Source: Chitinophaga pinensis DSM 2588
GTDB taxonomy: Bacteria; Bacteroidota; Bacteroidia; Chitinophagales; Chitinophagaceae
Direction of reading: 5' to 3'
Length of the DNA: 64,000 nucleotides
Assembly: GCF_000024005.1 (NCBI RefSeq)
Contig: NC_013132.1
Coordinates: 1,730,001-1,794,000, forward strand
The notes beneath the pieces were generated by a model that was not told the origin of the DNA, did not search any database, and saw only the letters and a list, made by a program, of their open reading frames with translations. Shown here in pieces: positions 39,601-48,488 of the stretch. How positions within the stretch are numbered: position 1 is the first letter of the stretch; every line of letters begins with the position of its first letter. Made by a program: the position numbers and the translations under genes.

Positions 39601-42600
39601 TGTAGCACCTGCCAGTACCCATTGCTGCGGAGAATTATGGTTCACCGCATAGACGCCGGTACCAGCTGCTATAAATGGTGCCAGGGCTTCTTTACTGCTG
39701 TTGAGCGCCACCATGATGCCCTTGTCTTCTTCTACCGCATCCAGGATCGCCTGCGCTCTTCTTTCACTTAATGGTACCAGTTCATTAGCCGGGAATGCGC
39801 CTGCGAAACAAAGTGCGGGTAACTCCCCATAGCTATGTCCTGCTACCATATCGGGCTGAATGCCCAGTTCCTGCAGGAACTCCGCGATTGCCAGGTCGAC
39901 AATGCCCAGTAAGGGTTGCGTGATACGGGTGTCTTTTATTTTTTCTTTCTGTTGATTGATTTTCTCTTCACTAAAAGCGGCCGCCGGGAACAGTAATTTT
40001 TCATACTGCGGATAGCGCTTTAACAGTTTACGCATCTGCGGGAAAGCAACAAACAGTTCTCTCGCCATATTGACACGCTGACTGCCCTGTCCGGGAAATA
40101 AGAAAGCCACTTTGCCTGTCGTTTCAGCGCTTACATAAATCTCTTTTGAAGAAGCGCCGGATAACGCCAGTTCGGTTTTCAGTAACAGATCTTCCCGTGT
40201 GCCTGCAACTACTGTCAGGCGTACGGGTGCGTCGTTGTAGTGATAAAGACTGTAAGCGATATCTTTTAATGTGATCTGGTCATTATTGGAGAGTATCGCA
40301 TGGACAGCCTGCATGAGCCGTTTTACGGCTGCGTCATTCTCTCCCCGGAATACAAATAGTTCAGCAGGCCAGTTAGCCAGTGTAGTGGCTGTAGGGCTGG
40401 CCGTGCGGTCATTGCTGATCACGGCATGAAAATTAGTACCTCCGAATCCGAATGCACTGATGCCTGCGAACCGCTCTTCTTCCAGCCACAAACCAGTACT
40501 GGTATTGAAGAGGAAGGGGCTGGTATTTTCATTATAAAATGCATTGGGAGTACGCATATGCAGGGTAGGAGGCTTCACACCATGGTATACCGATAGCGTT
40601 GCCTTGATAAGACCAGCGATACCGGCCGCACATTTGGTATGACCTATCTGTGTCTTTACAGAACCAAGATAGGTTTGTCCGGCGATAGCCCCTGACTGTA
40701 TCAGCATGTCTGACAAAGCGCTGAGTTCCGTTTTGTCTCCGACGACGGTTCCTGTACCATGTGCTTCTACCAGTCCAAGTGTAGCGGGAGATACCCCACT
40801 TTGCTCATATGCCCTTTCTAAGGCCTTTATTTGCCCTGCTTTACGCGGAGCGGTCAACCCTAAGCTCTTGCCATCACTGGAGCCGCCAACGCCCTTAATC
40901 ACGGCATAAACGTGATCTCCGTCTTGTTTAGCGTCAGCATACCTTTTTAACACCAGCATGGCTACGCCTTCTCCCAGTGCAATACCATCAGCGGCGGAGT
41001 CAAAGGTCATACACCTTCCTTTGCGTGACAGGGCATGGGTGCTGGCAAACATGAGATAGTCATTGATGCCGTTGTGCAGGTCAGCTGCGCCGGCCAGTAC
41101 CATATCTGATTTACCCAATATCAGTTCCTGACAGGCCAGGTCAACCGCTGCAAGCGAAGAAGCGCAGGCAGCATCTACAGTATAGTTACGGCCCCCCAGA
41201 TTGAGCCTGTTGGTGATACGTCCGGAAATGACATTGGCCAGTACACCGGGGAAGGAATCTTCCGTGAGTTTAGGTAAGACATTGTCCAGTTCTTCCGGCA
41301 TTTCCCCCAGGAATTGCCTGTAAAGGGAGCGGAAGCCATAATTATTGGCAAGATCATTACCGCCTTCTGCACCGATGATCACAGAGACGTCCTCTGTATT
41401 GTAATCACTGTTGCCATAACCGGCATTTTCTAATGCCTGTTTGGCCACCAGCAAGGCTAATAGTTGTGTCGGATCAATTGCGGCCAGTGATTGTGGCGGA
41501 ATACCAAAAGCCACCGGATCAAAGTCAATACGGGGAATGAAACCGCCCCATTTGGAAGGTGACTTGTCGCCATCATTGGAATTGCCGTCGTAGTATAGAT
41601 CTTTGTTCCAGCGTTCATCCGGTACTTCGGTCACACAGTCTTTGCCGGCCAGTATATTGGCCCAGAATTCTTCCACATTGCGCGCACCGGGATAAATACA
41701 GGCCATGCCGATAATGGCCACATCCAGCGCTTTTTCTGATGCAGGTAGTGGTGCCGGTAAAACGGATGCCTGTATATAATTGAAGTTTTCTTCTGCTACA
41801 TCTTTGTGCAGATCTGTCATTGACACGATGGCCTGTCTCATAGCAGCCACCTGGCCAATCATATACATACCATCCTGTAACTGTTGTGTGGCATTGATCT
41901 GTACCAGCCCGTTGTCTTTCCGCTCTACTCCCTTGGCGGCAATACGCAGTCTGCCGACATTCAGGTCTTCCAGTTTCGCCCAGATCTCCTTTTTATCCAG
42001 TTGTTCTTCCTGCAGACGTGTCTTCTGTTGTTGAAAAAAAGTGGTAAATGGGGATTGCAGGCAACGGGTTTCGTGACCAGGAGCTGTTTCCAGCAACACC
42101 GTACTGTTGTGCAGTATGGCCTGATCCTGGAATTGTTGGAGGATAGCGCCTGTGCTTACTGCTTCCTGTGTATAGATATAGGCTGTGCCCATTAACACAC
42201 CGATTTTAGCTCCTTTGGTGGCCAGTGAGGCTGACATTACCGCAATGAAAGCGGCAGAAAGCGCATCATGAATACCACCGGCAAAGAAGACGCTAAACGC
42301 GCTGGCCTGTTCTTCCTGTAGCAGGCGTTCGATCTGTTTTTCCCATAAGACGAGACTGGACAAGGGACCTACGTGTCCGCCGCATTCTCTGCCTTCGAAG
42401 ACAAATTTTCTCGCCCCTTCCTTGATAAACATATCCAGTAAAGAAGCGGAAGGCACGTGCAGGAAGGAGGTGATACCGATGTCTTCCATTTCTTTCGCCT
42501 GTGAAGGACGACCACCTGCGATCAGTACCATCGGTGGTTTTACTTCTTTGATATAGGCGATCTGTTCATCACGTAATTCGGGCGGTGCAAATCCAAGTAT

Positions 42601-43656
42601 GCCTACGCCCCAGGTTTTTTTATCTGCCAGCGCTCTGGTTTGCTGAAGGAGTGTTTTTGCAGTGTCTCCTTTTAACAGGGACAGTGCTACAAAAGGCAGT
42701 GCCCCTGCATCTGCAACAGCTGCGGCAAATGCAGGAACGTCGCTCACGCGTGTCATCGGACCCTGGGCAATAGGGTAAGTGATGTTCAGCTCTTTTGCCA
42801 GCGCATTATCCGGAGATAATATATTACCTGCTTTGGCCTGTACGATATGTCCACGGATCGCTTCCTGCAATCCCCGGATCATCCGGCCGAGTTTTTTGTA
42901 GCGTTTCACCAGGTCAATAGAAATGGCTACATCCTGTCCAAGCGGCAGCAGGCCTTTGTCCAGGTCAATGATATCAAGATATGGTGTAATGTCTTTTTGG
43001 GTAGCGTGCTCCGGCAGGGCAGGAGAATTAGGGCGTATCAGTACACGGAACTGATCGATCACGCGGGCTTCGTTTCCATTCAGTTTCTCACAGACGTTTT
43101 TGATAGCGGCGGGCGCTTTACATTCAGGGAAAAGCAGCAACTGACTATCCAGTACAACACCTGCTGCGCCGGTGGCGATAAGTGCTGCTGTGGTATGGAT
43201 ACCGGCGCCCCCTTGTACCCAGATCTTTGTATCCGGGAGAGCTTTAACGATCTGTTGAAAGAGGATAAAACTGGATTCATCAGCGACTTTTCCTGCGCCT
43301 TCGTTTCCTTTTATAATAATACCCTCTGCCTGTTCCTGGGCAGCGGCTAATGCTTCTGACAGGGAATACACCTGATAGTAAGTAGTAATGTCTTTCGGCA
43401 CACTGGCGCTTATGGCAAAAGGCGCGATGATTAATGTTACCTGTGCAGGTAGCTGAATGTCTGCCATCTCACTAACGGAATAGCACACACCGAATGTATG
43501 TTGGTGTTGAGATAAAACGTTTAATGCCTTTTCAGCGGCTTCTTTATCGCGTCCGAGATGTAATACGGGTAACGCGTCGGTCTGCGCCAGGGCAAGGGCT
43601 AATGGCACATCAGGGTGCTCCATCGGGGTGATGCCGATAATTGTAGGTGTATCCAT
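36673..43656 (-). CDS. Pfa-type polyketide synthase: enoyl reductase-KS-AT-ACP-ACP-KR
   Basis: 2327 codons. Residues 1-560 are a nitronate-monooxygenase/PfaD-like flavin TIM barrel, apparently in two halves (WVQGGAGIHTTAALIATGAA near 145; ECGGHVGPLS near 426). Ketosynthase about 655-1090: DACASS near 830, EAHGTGT, GHTKCAAG. Acyltransferase about 1190-1490: FPGQGSQ, GHSYGE near 1274. Two carrier domains near 1680 and 1795, each with LSIDSIKRMEI. Ketoreductase about 2060-2320: GGAQGITAE near 2067, YAAANSVLD near 2250. The KS-AT-ACPn-KR order is that of PfaA, here joined to a PfaD-type reductase. First gene of the nine-gene operon. Confidence 0.93.
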   Translation of the reverse strand: MDTPTIIGITPMEHPDVPLALALAQTDALPVLHLGRDKEAAEKALNVLSQHQHTFGVCYSVSEMADIQLPAQVTLIIAPFAISASVPKDITTYYQVYSLSEALAAAQEQAEGIIIKGNEGAGKVADESSFILFQQIVKALPDTKIWVQGGAGIHTTAALIATGAAGVVLDSQLLLFPECKAPAAIKNVCEKLNGNEARVIDQFRVLIRPNSPALPEHATQKDITPYLDIIDLDKGLLPLGQDVAISIDLVKRYKKLGRMIRGLQEAIRGHIVQAKAGNILSPDNALAKELNITYPIAQGPMTRVSDVPAFAAAVADAGALPFVALSLLKGDTAKTLLQQTRALADKKTWGVGILGFAPPELRDEQIAYIKEVKPPMVLIAGGRPSQAKEMEDIGITSFLHVPSASLLDMFIKEGARKFVFEGRECGGHVGPLSSLVLWEKQIERLLQEEQASAFSVFFAGGIHDALSAAFIAVMSASLATKGAKIGVLMGTAYIYTQEAVSTGAILQQFQDQAILHNSTVLLETAPGHETRCLQSPFTTFFQQQKTRLQEEQLDKKEIWAKLEDLNVGRLRIAAKGVERKDNGLVQINATQQLQDGMYMIGQVAAMRQAIVSMTDLHKDVAEENFNYIQASVLPAPLPASEKALDVAIIGMACIYPGARNVEEFWANILAGKDCVTEVPDERWNKDLYYDGNSNDGDKSPSKWGGFIPRIDFDPVAFGIPPQSLAAIDPTQLLALLVAKQALENAGYGNSDYNTEDVSVIIGAEGGNDLANNYGFRSLYRQFLGEMPEELDNVLPKLTEDSFPGVLANVISGRITNRLNLGGRNYTVDAACASSLAAVDLACQELILGKSDMVLAGAADLHNGINDYLMFASTHALSRKGRCMTFDSAADGIALGEGVAMLVLKRYADAKQDGDHVYAVIKGVGGSSDGKSLGLTAPRKAGQIKALERAYEQSGVSPATLGLVEAHGTGTVVGDKTELSALSDMLIQSGAIAGQTYLGSVKTQIGHTKCAAGIAGLIKATLSVYHGVKPPTLHMRTPNAFYNENTSPFLFNTSTGLWLEEERFAGISAFGFGGTNFHAVISNDRTASPTATTLANWPAELFVFRGENDAAVKRLMQAVHAILSNNDQITLKDIAYSLYHYNDAPVRLTVVAGTREDLLLKTELALSGASSKEIYVSAETTGKVAFLFPGQGSQRVNMARELFVAFPQMRKLLKRYPQYEKLLFPAAAFSEEKINQQKEKIKDTRITQPLLGIVDLAIAEFLQELGIQPDMVAGHSYGELPALCFAGAFPANELVPLSERRAQAILDAVEEDKGIMVALNSSKEALAPFIAAGTGVYAVNHNSPQQWVLAGATPAMENLMNELKAQKISFKQMEVACAFHSPLIAKSAALYTAAINDITFNKTAIPVWSNTTAALYPDTPAAIKARMAVHLVSPVLFSEQVQQMYADGARIFVEVGPGKVLTGLTRSIVGKDNVLLHTEDTEPDAITHLLHTIAKYMATGRSVQLDKLFADRNTRILNLDAPEQYKKSATIWHVNGQLAVPAVGKLPAHGAMPVLQPIQLHTAVAAQVVTTPSGNAELMVQEYLNSVKYIVQAQRDVILGYLGQNPANINRLDIPATPAALPVTPARKEPVPTQITVSLNTQPVNGKQDVKRILIEVVSAKTGYPHEMLGMEMDMEADLSIDSIKRMEIIGELRTQMGGFNKSGKGDEGAVEQLAGIKTLNGLLEWIADNVSDAQAETGGISLQHAIEKPTNIPPAGASWTENDIRSTILLTVSEKTGYPTDMLGMDLDLEADLSIDSIKRMEILGELKVKIGGLGQSAGNTEALAGIKTLNGLVSWITSNLSAQVTASLAVEATVVPNVSTAPASLSRITFSLSPYAFNEKDAVSISGKKFAVTDDGSHLPLAIKKLLEQQGAQVDIVTEKDVLEYYQGLIILDMVAAPDRPDILSTFATIKKLHPENVQWVYAISGLNSGDIQQLREVQGYPGFLKSLDKEWDHAKCRSISLTGQLFPEKIPAIILGELLHPDTPAEVIYHDGVRHIFDLVPKQLPVSDTASIALGKEAVVLVLGGAQGITAELTVRFSKDYPCHYVLVGRSPDPRTEDLPNYSSLKTKEDIKQQLIREGEITKPAAIEKRASDIHKFNQILQTIRALEDNGATVSYHSLDLRNEAALHTLISTLYETHGRIDGVVHGAGLLEDKLFRQKTADSFERVFSTKVTPLRILVEKLQADTQFVVLFSSVASVYGNRGQTDYAAANSVLDRYAWELKNLIKGKVTTINWGPWKGTGMVSPALEKEYERRGIALIPLQAGMETFVNELKYGNESQVLIMAE

Positions 43657-44286
43657 AGTAGATGTTTAATAGGTAACAGGCATGACTCATCCTGACCATG
43701 ATTCTTAAATCATCGTGAGATGTTATACCGCGTGTATTAATTTCAAATTTCTAAGGTATATCTGGCTGTAATTCCTCGTTATGCCCCGTCAGACGTCATT
43801 TACAAGGCACAACAATCCTGTTTCTCGATTAGGATATCAGCTTTTTCATAGCGCAGAATTATATAGGCTAAACGGCCCGATCTATCACATGAGCATTAGT
43901 TATATCACTGTTCACTGTTCGTAGCTTAATTTATTTCTAAATTATATGTGATAATATTTTTTTGTTGAATATTCTATGTGAAAAGTGAATTGAATTAGTG
44001 GTATACCCTTACGGGTCGCGTCTTTACGCTGGGTTATAGGATTCATAAAATACAAATATGGTTGTTATGGTTATCTGAGATGCATTCCTTAAAATGGATG
44101 CACATGTCTTAAAGGTCTGTTAAAAATAATAAAATAAATTCTATAAAAGAAGAGGTGAAGTGAATTATAAGTCGGTTAACATGAACTTAATATATACGTG
44201 CTTTTACATATCGTCTTAAAAAGACAAGTGGAACATTGTGACATCGCGCCACTATGTTCCACTTGCTCATTTAGTTAGAAGAAGGA
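43657..44286. other. Intergenic region upstream of the PKS operon
   Basis: About 630 bases, strongly AT-rich compared with the flanking coding DNA. It should hold the promoter for the minus-strand PKS operon, but no TAnnTTTG/TTG pair at 19-base spacing is visible on either strand. The only clear structure is the terminator of the adjoining DUF6515-like gene at its right end. The lack of a housekeeping promoter would fit control by an alternative sigma factor or activator (inference). Confidence 0.5.
44218..44265 (-). terminator. Terminator after the DUF6515-like gene
   Basis: A 12-bp perfect stem (CAAGTGGAACAT / ATGTTCCACTTG) with a 17-base loop. On the minus strand it is followed by TCTTTTT, giving an intrinsic terminator about 20 bases past the stop codon. 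Confidence 0.85.
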
Positions 44287-45093
44287 TTAATTGTCAGCAG
44301 ACATTTTACCGACAATTTTATAACCCCGTGAATTATCGGCGTTGGTTACTTCCTGATAATACATACCGTCCGGAGAAACATACAGTTGTTGACCGTTGAT
44401 TTCTACACCGCGGCTACCATCAGGTAATGTCGCATATATTTCATCTTCAGGAGGTGCTGTATTTTCATTCTGACCATCCTGGTTGTTACCGGTATTTAGT
44501 TCTCCGTTCTTACCTACGACAACATATTTTATCTGTTTATCCTGTTGTACTTCCTGGTAGAATGTACCATTTTTTTCGTAGTAGGTATTGCCATCGATGA
44601 CAACTGTTTTTGCTCCACTTGGCAGAGATGGTATCACGACACCCATAGGTGGGTCTACCACTTCATACTGTTCAGTCTGTGTTTGTGCATTTGCATAAGG
44701 ACGATAGAAGAAACCGTCGGAATAGTAGTAAGGTCCCCAGCCCGTATTAAAAGTCAGAAAACCGTAAGGTAATATGCCGACACGGAAGCCGATAGGCGGA
44801 CCGTAATAGCGGTAAGGACGATAGTAATAGCCCGGACGGTAATAGTGACCACCGTAGTAACGGGAAGGGCCATGGTAATAGCCGCCACCCCAGCTCCGGT
44901 ATCCGCCATAACCGATACCTACGCCGATCCTGGTGGATACACGTGGTCCCGTAACGACCTGTCTGCTCACCCCTCGTCCAACGGATACATGTCCACCTCC
45001 TCCGAAACGTCCTCTCTGGGCTGATGCGCTGTTTACTGAGCTCAAGGTGGCCAGGGCAATGAGCGCGCCCAGTAAAAATATCCTGTTTTTCAT
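44287..45093 (-). CDS. DUF6515-like Gly/Tyr-rich secreted protein
   Basis: 268 codons. Signal peptide to about residue 25 (SASAQ). Residues about 28-100 are a low-complexity Gly/Tyr/Arg/Pro region (GGYYHGPSRYYGGHYYRPGY). The C-terminal half has two repeats of a small beta motif: LPSGAKTVVIDGNTYYEKNGTFYQEV near residue 153 and LPDGSRGVEINGQQLYVSPDGMYYQEV near 220, each followed by a KYVVVGK/GYKIVGK strand. This matches the DUF6515 family. Likely a periplasmic or outer-membrane protein of unknown function. The monocistronic gene ends with its own terminator. Confidence 0.85.
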   Translation of the reverse strand: MKNRIFLLGALIALATLSSVNSASAQRGRFGGGGHVSVGRGVSRQVVTGPRVSTRIGVGIGYGGYRSWGGGYYHGPSRYYGGHYYRPGYYYRPYRYYGPPIGFRVGILPYGFLTFNTGWGPYYYSDGFFYRPYANAQTQTEQYEVVDPPMGVVIPSLPSGAKTVVIDGNTYYEKNGTFYQEVQQDKQIKYVVVGKNGELNTGNNQDGQNENTAPPEDEIYATLPDGSRGVEINGQQLYVSPDGMYYQEVTNADNSRGYKIVGKMSADN

Positions 45094-45442
45094 TATTGAT
45101 GCATTTAGTGTGGTGCCACAGCCTGACTGGTTGGCCGCAAATCAAACTGTATTACTACGCGATTAAAGAGAGCTTTGTCTTCCCCCTGTTATTTGATATT
45201 TAGACCCCTATCTAACTCCAGAGTTTAACAACTAGTTTTATTTTAACAATTCCTATACCAAATAATTTTTATTTGATAATCAATTAGATATGAAGATTCG
45301 CCGAAAGTGTCTTATGTGTTGAGACTGCTGGTCCGGGAAGACGAAAAAACTTAAAACACGCAACGGCGATTCCTGGCTTCGGGAGTGATGTAAGGAAGCA
45401 CTACAATAGTGTGGGTATATGGTGTAATGCAATACTTTCCGG
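45094..45442. other. Intergenic region
   Basis: About 350 bases between two minus-strand genes. AT-rich; expected to hold the promoter of the DUF6515-like gene and the 3' end of the GIY-YIG transcript. No clear hairpin or consensus promoter was found. Confidence 0.5.
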
Positions 45443-46099
45443 TTAATAAAGCTGGTTCCGGAGTATTCTTTTGATCATGTGTATGGTACTACGGCTGATC
45501 TGGCCTTTGTATCTCTCCAGAATGGCATTTTCACTCATTCCTGCGCCCAGGTCATTCACAATCTTCAGCCATTTACTCAGGAATTCAGAATTAGGGGTAC
45601 GGTATTTCAGCAGGCGGCGTACGGTTTCAATCACTGTTTTACTGACCTGGCCTTCGTTGAGTTCAAATATTTCATCCGTACTGAGGCCCAGCTCAATATC
45701 CTGGGCTACCCGGGAATAATCCTGCAGGTATTTTTCGTTGGCTTCCATGACCTGTAACAGCGGATTGTCGCTATAACGGATCACGTTATACTTTCTGGCC
45801 TGTTTATGTAACTCGGTAAGTGCGTAATTACGGGCAATATTGTCGCAGATAACAAGATCTTCTTTGGTCAGTTCAAACCATTCCCCTTTCACTCTTTTAT
45901 GCTGGAATACGATATGCAGACATTCTTCCAGTTCAGTCATGTTCGCAGCAGCATACTGCCTGATCACCCGGAACATTACAGGCAGATGGGTATGATAGGC
46001 CGCCAGTCTTTTCTGAAGATCCTGCGTCTTGCCTATTTTAAAAAGGTTCTTTCCCGTATTGATAATATAAACACACTTTCCGATCTGTACCTGTTCCAT
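45443..46099 (-). CDS. GIY-YIG nuclease-like protein (T5orf172 type)
   Basis: 218 codons from the ATG at 46099. The open frame extends to 46276, but those 59 extra residues look non-coding, while MEQVQIGKCVYIINTG leads straight into the domain. Residues about 8-100 form a GIY-YIG module of the T5orf172/MUG113 kind: CVYIINTGKNLFKIGKTQDL, then RLAAYHT and the GEWFEL strand. The remaining part contains two similar segments (GLSTDEIFELNEGQVSKTVIE and GMSENAILERYKGQISRSTI) that look like repeated helix-turn-helix units. It may cut or bind DNA. The partner and role are unknown; it lies near a restriction module but on the opposite strand. Confidence 0.75.
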   Translation of the reverse strand: MEQVQIGKCVYIINTGKNLFKIGKTQDLQKRLAAYHTHLPVMFRVIRQYAAANMTELEECLHIVFQHKRVKGEWFELTKEDLVICDNIARNYALTELHKQARKYNVIRYSDNPLLQVMEANEKYLQDYSRVAQDIELGLSTDEIFELNEGQVSKTVIETVRRLLKYRTPNSEFLSKWLKIVNDLGAGMSENAILERYKGQISRSTIHMIKRILRNQLY

Positions 46100-46790
46100 C
46101 GGCTGATAAGTTACGAGGGTGTCATAAAAGGTTACAGCTGCAAATTGCCGATTTTTTTTGAGAATAGTCCAGTTTATATGAATCGGAGGGTATCTGTTTG
46201 AACAGCTATTGCCAATTCCCTGTGCCAGTGGTAGTATAGCTACCGTAGGATTGAGTGCAGTACCCTGCTGCGGCAAAGCGCATCCCGTAAAAAATACGGT
46301 AACTGTAAAGCTTTAGCTGTGCTAGGGGAAACTATAAAGTTTTTCGGCAGGCGATAGCGATGTAAGACATGTTGTTTGTATTCGATTGAATATTAGCTAT
46401 ATAAGGTACATGACCCATAGATACCAGACGTCTACCTGATAGAATAATACTGATATAGGGTTTACACTATTGTTAGATACCCTTGTTTGAAACTTACAGG
46501 TACAGCTTTTAATCCTAATGAAGGATTACAGCTATTCTTTTAATCCTGTGATTGGTTTACATACTTCTTTTCTGTTTTCCATCTGGCAATTGGAACAGTC
46601 CTGATAGTATCGTCGTCTGGCCGTGTCATCCTTTAGATATGGGCGTATTTATGAGCTAATCAGGATGAAAGGAAATAAGCGGTCAAATAGCATTGGTGGA
46701 TGTGTTGAGATCAGATTGATAAAAATAATATCAAATTGATAAGTATTTGATTTTTAATTGTTTGTTTCCTTTGTTTGAATAACTTGCAGT
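46100..46790. other. Intergenic region upstream of the McrBC-like module
   Basis: About 690 bases between divergent genes. It contains a 7-bp inverted repeat TAATCCT-AATGA-AGGATTA at 46510-46528 and a third TAATCCT copy at 46541-46547, a possible regulator site. The right end is AT-rich before the McrB-like start. No consensus promoter seen. Confidence 0.45.
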
Positions 46791-48485
46791 ATGAAACCTG
46801 CCAAAATATATGATGTCAGGAGAGGCAATCCGGACTATCATAACCTGTTATCCCCCGACAAGACATTCATTTTCTGGAACGAGACAGAACTGAGTGACAC
46901 CGCACCAGGTGAGATCGCCTTTTTTGTTAACCGTGAAGAAAAGGAAGCCTTGTTTACCATTGCGACTGCAGTTACCTGTACGGCAGTCCGTAATAAGCTT
47001 ACGATGCTAAAGGAGTTTGATTATGATGATGGTACATATGCCGGCACGGAAGGCGACGAATTCCGTCAATATGTAGTAAAACAGATAGTTAACATCCCGA
47101 AAGGCTGGAAATGGCAAAAGCCACTCAGGCAGGTCGCCGTTGCCAGTTTGTGGAGCGAAGAGGGTGACAATGCCAACCGGCTCGAAAGGGTGAGTGATTT
47201 GCAGCAGCTGTTTACTGACGGTCCTGCCTGGGAAGCACTGGAGGGATATAATATGCACGTAGAGACCATCAACATGCCTGTTAACCAAACGAACATACAC
47301 ATGAAACTAATTACTCCCGCCAAAAGGAAAGAGGGCTTAAAACAGCCTCAAAATCGCACTACAGGCAAAGCATCTGCTATCGCATTTGAACATCCCTACC
47401 GTAAGCTGCTAATGGCTTTAAGAACAAAGCCTTTTGTGTTGCTGGGCGGTAACAGTGGGACCGGAAAGTCATGGACAGCACGCAAGTTGGCTTATATGAC
47501 TTGCTCTGACCCCGCTCTCCGTACAGGCGATAGTCCGGGTAATTTTGAAATGATCAGTGTCAGGCCTAACTGGCACGAACCAGATGATCTCCTCGGCTAT
47601 GCGGTCACGCACAGAGGCATATTACGATACCATTGTACGAAGCTGCTGTGCTTTATGATAAAGGCCTGGAAATATCCGGAAGTGCCTTTCATTTTGTGTC
47701 TGGATGAAATGAACCTGGCGCAGCCCGAACACTATTTTTCAGACTTTCTGAGTGTATTGGAAACTGCCAGGGTACACGATGGAAGAACAATATATGATCC
47801 ATTCCTTAATGCTGACGAAGTAACTCGTTACAGCCATGGAGACCCAACTTTCTGGCAGCAGTTGGGTTTGTTGGAAAACAACGATCTGCGACAGCAATTC
47901 CTGGAAAAAGGGATCAGTATGCCAGTTAATTTATTTGTGATAGGTACTGTTAATATGAATGAGATCACCCGCACTATCAGCACCAGGGTACTCGACAGGG
48001 CCATGGTCATTGAGGTGAAAATGAAACCGCTACAGGAAAAACTGATTGGGGAAACTGAACAATGGGAATATCCACCAACATATGAAATTGCAGCTTGGCT
48101 CATGGCTCCTCCACTTGACAGGTTCATTGCTTATCAAAATCATCCTGATATTGGTATGCGTATCTCCCGGCATCTTGAAAAACTATATATTATACTGGAG
48201 GATACAAAGTTTGCATTAAGTGATCGTGTACTGCATCAGACGCTGGTATACTGCTTCCTTCATTGCGAACAAAAGAAAGCAGATTTACCGGTAGATTGGA
48301 TATACGCCTTTCTGGACGAAGTGATCGCTATGAAGATACTGGTAAGAATAACCGGAGACAATGATACCTGCCGCTTACTGCTCGATCGTCTGCTACCGGA
48401 AATGGCATATTTCCCTGCCAGCCGCCAGAAGGTACTGCGAATGCAGTCTGTTCTTGAAAATGTTGGTTATACTTCTTATTGGTAA
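46791..48485 (+). CDS. McrB-like AAA+ NTPase of a two-gene restriction module
   Basis: 564 codons. Residues about 1-190 are an N-terminal region of unclear family, possibly a modified-base-binding domain as in other McrB proteins. The AAA+ core has Walker A GGNSGTGKS near residue 219, Walker B LCLDEMNLAQPEHYF near 305 and the sensor block GTVNMNEITRTISTRVLDRA near 385, all typical of McrB. NTP hydrolysis would drive translocation and activate the nuclease encoded 3 bases downstream. Such pairs cut modified foreign DNA or act more broadly against phage. The N-terminus would set target choice and is the least conserved part. Confidence 0.9.
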   Translation: MKPAKIYDVRRGNPDYHNLLSPDKTFIFWNETELSDTAPGEIAFFVNREEKEALFTIATAVTCTAVRNKLTMLKEFDYDDGTYAGTEGDEFRQYVVKQIVNIPKGWKWQKPLRQVAVASLWSEEGDNANRLERVSDLQQLFTDGPAWEALEGYNMHVETINMPVNQTNIHMKLITPAKRKEGLKQPQNRTTGKASAIAFEHPYRKLLMALRTKPFVLLGGNSGTGKSWTARKLAYMTCSDPALRTGDSPGNFEMISVRPNWHEPDDLLGYAVTHRGILRYHCTKLLCFMIKAWKYPEVPFILCLDEMNLAQPEHYFSDFLSVLETARVHDGRTIYDPFLNADEVTRYSHGDPTFWQQLGLLENNDLRQQFLEKGISMPVNLFVIGTVNMNEITRTISTRVLDRAMVIEVKMKPLQEKLIGETEQWEYPPTYEIAAWLMAPPLDRFIAYQNHPDIGMRISRHLEKLYIILEDTKFALSDRVLHQTLVYCFLHCEQKKADLPVDWIYAFLDEVIAMKILVRITGDNDTCRLLLDRLLPEMAYFPASRQKVLRMQSVLENVGYTSYW

Positions 48486-48488
48486 CAA

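Noticed and set aside
44287..45093. Gly/Tyr-rich repeats as a mobile or tandem DNA repeat
   Set aside because: The low complexity is at protein level within a conserved secreted family; no exact DNA repeat unit was seen.
45443..46276. Longer start for the GIY-YIG protein
   Set aside because: The 59 extra residues have no family match and look like read-through of non-coding DNA.
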